Both the position numbers and the translations under genes were made by a program. The notes beneath the pieces were generated by a model that was given only the letters and a program-made list of their open reading frames with translations, ran no database searches and had not been told where the DNA came from. 32,101 bases of DNA from Tissierellia bacterium (lineage in GTDB: Bacteria; Bacillota; Clostridia; Tissierellales; Peptoniphilaceae), in contig JAUNVH010000016.1 in assembly GCA_030537765.1 (NCBI GenBank), positions 5,745-37,845 on the forward strand, given 5' to 3'. This document shows, one piece after another, positions 32,047 to 32,101 of the stretch (the stretch's first letter is position 1; each line of letters starts with the position of its first letter).

Positions 32047-32101
32047 AAAAAAGTACAGTCTTTTTAAAATTTTTATTAATTTTTATCATCAAATCCATTC
32101 T

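Noticed and set aside
1..32101. CRISPR array, insertion sequence, prophage or defence island
   Set aside because: No repeat-spacer pattern, transposase, integrase or phage structural gene was seen; the only toxin is MazF.

Overview
This is an AT-rich stretch of a low-GC Gram-positive chromosome. Strict-anaerobe or fermentative traits dominate: Pta, a ferredoxin-type aldo/keto reductase, an FMN-binding lipoprotein, NifS/NifU with an IscR-type Rrf2 regulator, and strong AGGAGG ribosome sites. Housekeeping content and style suggest the Clostridia/Tissierellia (a Peptoniphilaceae-like coccus is a reasonable guess). The genus cannot be fixed from sequence reading alone. Gene density is high, no stretch over 300 bases lacks a gene, and there is no sign of phage, IS elements or CRISPR.

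Layout. 1-1600 (+): 5'-truncated tyrS and a flavin-reductase-like gene. 1603-3225 (-): a patatin-like lipase and mscL with a zinc-ribbon tail. 3279-4650 (+): dCMP deaminase and a methyltransferase. 4652-5734 (-): viroplasmin-type RNase H and an FMN-binding lipoprotein. 5743-13160 (-): a cell-surface polysaccharide operon (GT4 glycosyltransferase, DUF4330 protein, unknown membrane protein, O-antigen ligase/polymerase, CsaB pyruvyltransferase, TagA glycosyltransferase) ending in transketolase. 13214-16532 (-): tRNA-Gly(CCC), a PyrR-type attenuator, pyrF, pyrE, an AcpS-NnrD fusion and an antitoxin-less MazF/EndoA. 16535-17941 (-): MATE transporter. 17968-22551 (+): Fe-S aldo/keto reductase, lipoprotein, ABC exporter and an anchored unknown protein. 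22561-24711 (-): a DUF1538 membrane protein overlapping a double-domain P-II-like protein. 24733-25726 (-): rplM-rpsI with a probable L13 leader. 25766-26364 (-): flavodoxin-fold oxidoreductase. 26446-27529 (+): pta. 27540-29901 (-): rpmG-secE-nusG-rplK-rplA. 29911-32046 (-): iscR-nifS-nifU, the first gene preceded by a consensus promoter overlapped by an IscR-like palindrome.

How the genes work together. The polysaccharide operon looks like a secondary cell-wall polymer locus: TagA and GT4 build, the O-antigen-ligase-type protein polymerises or ligates, and CsaB pyruvylates. The pyr unit makes UMP from orotate and appears to be controlled by UMP/PyrR attenuation, although its transcript begins with a tRNA. 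The iscR operon supplies Fe-S clusters and should sense its own product. The ribosomal operon carries two near-identical hairpins, one before rplK and one before rplA, probably bound by L1.

The most notable points are the tRNA-Gly/PyrR-attenuator/pyrFE arrangement, the tandem P-II protein translationally coupled to a DUF1538 membrane protein, the AcpS-NnrD fusion, and the paired L1-type hairpins. I found no clearly novel defence or mobile system.
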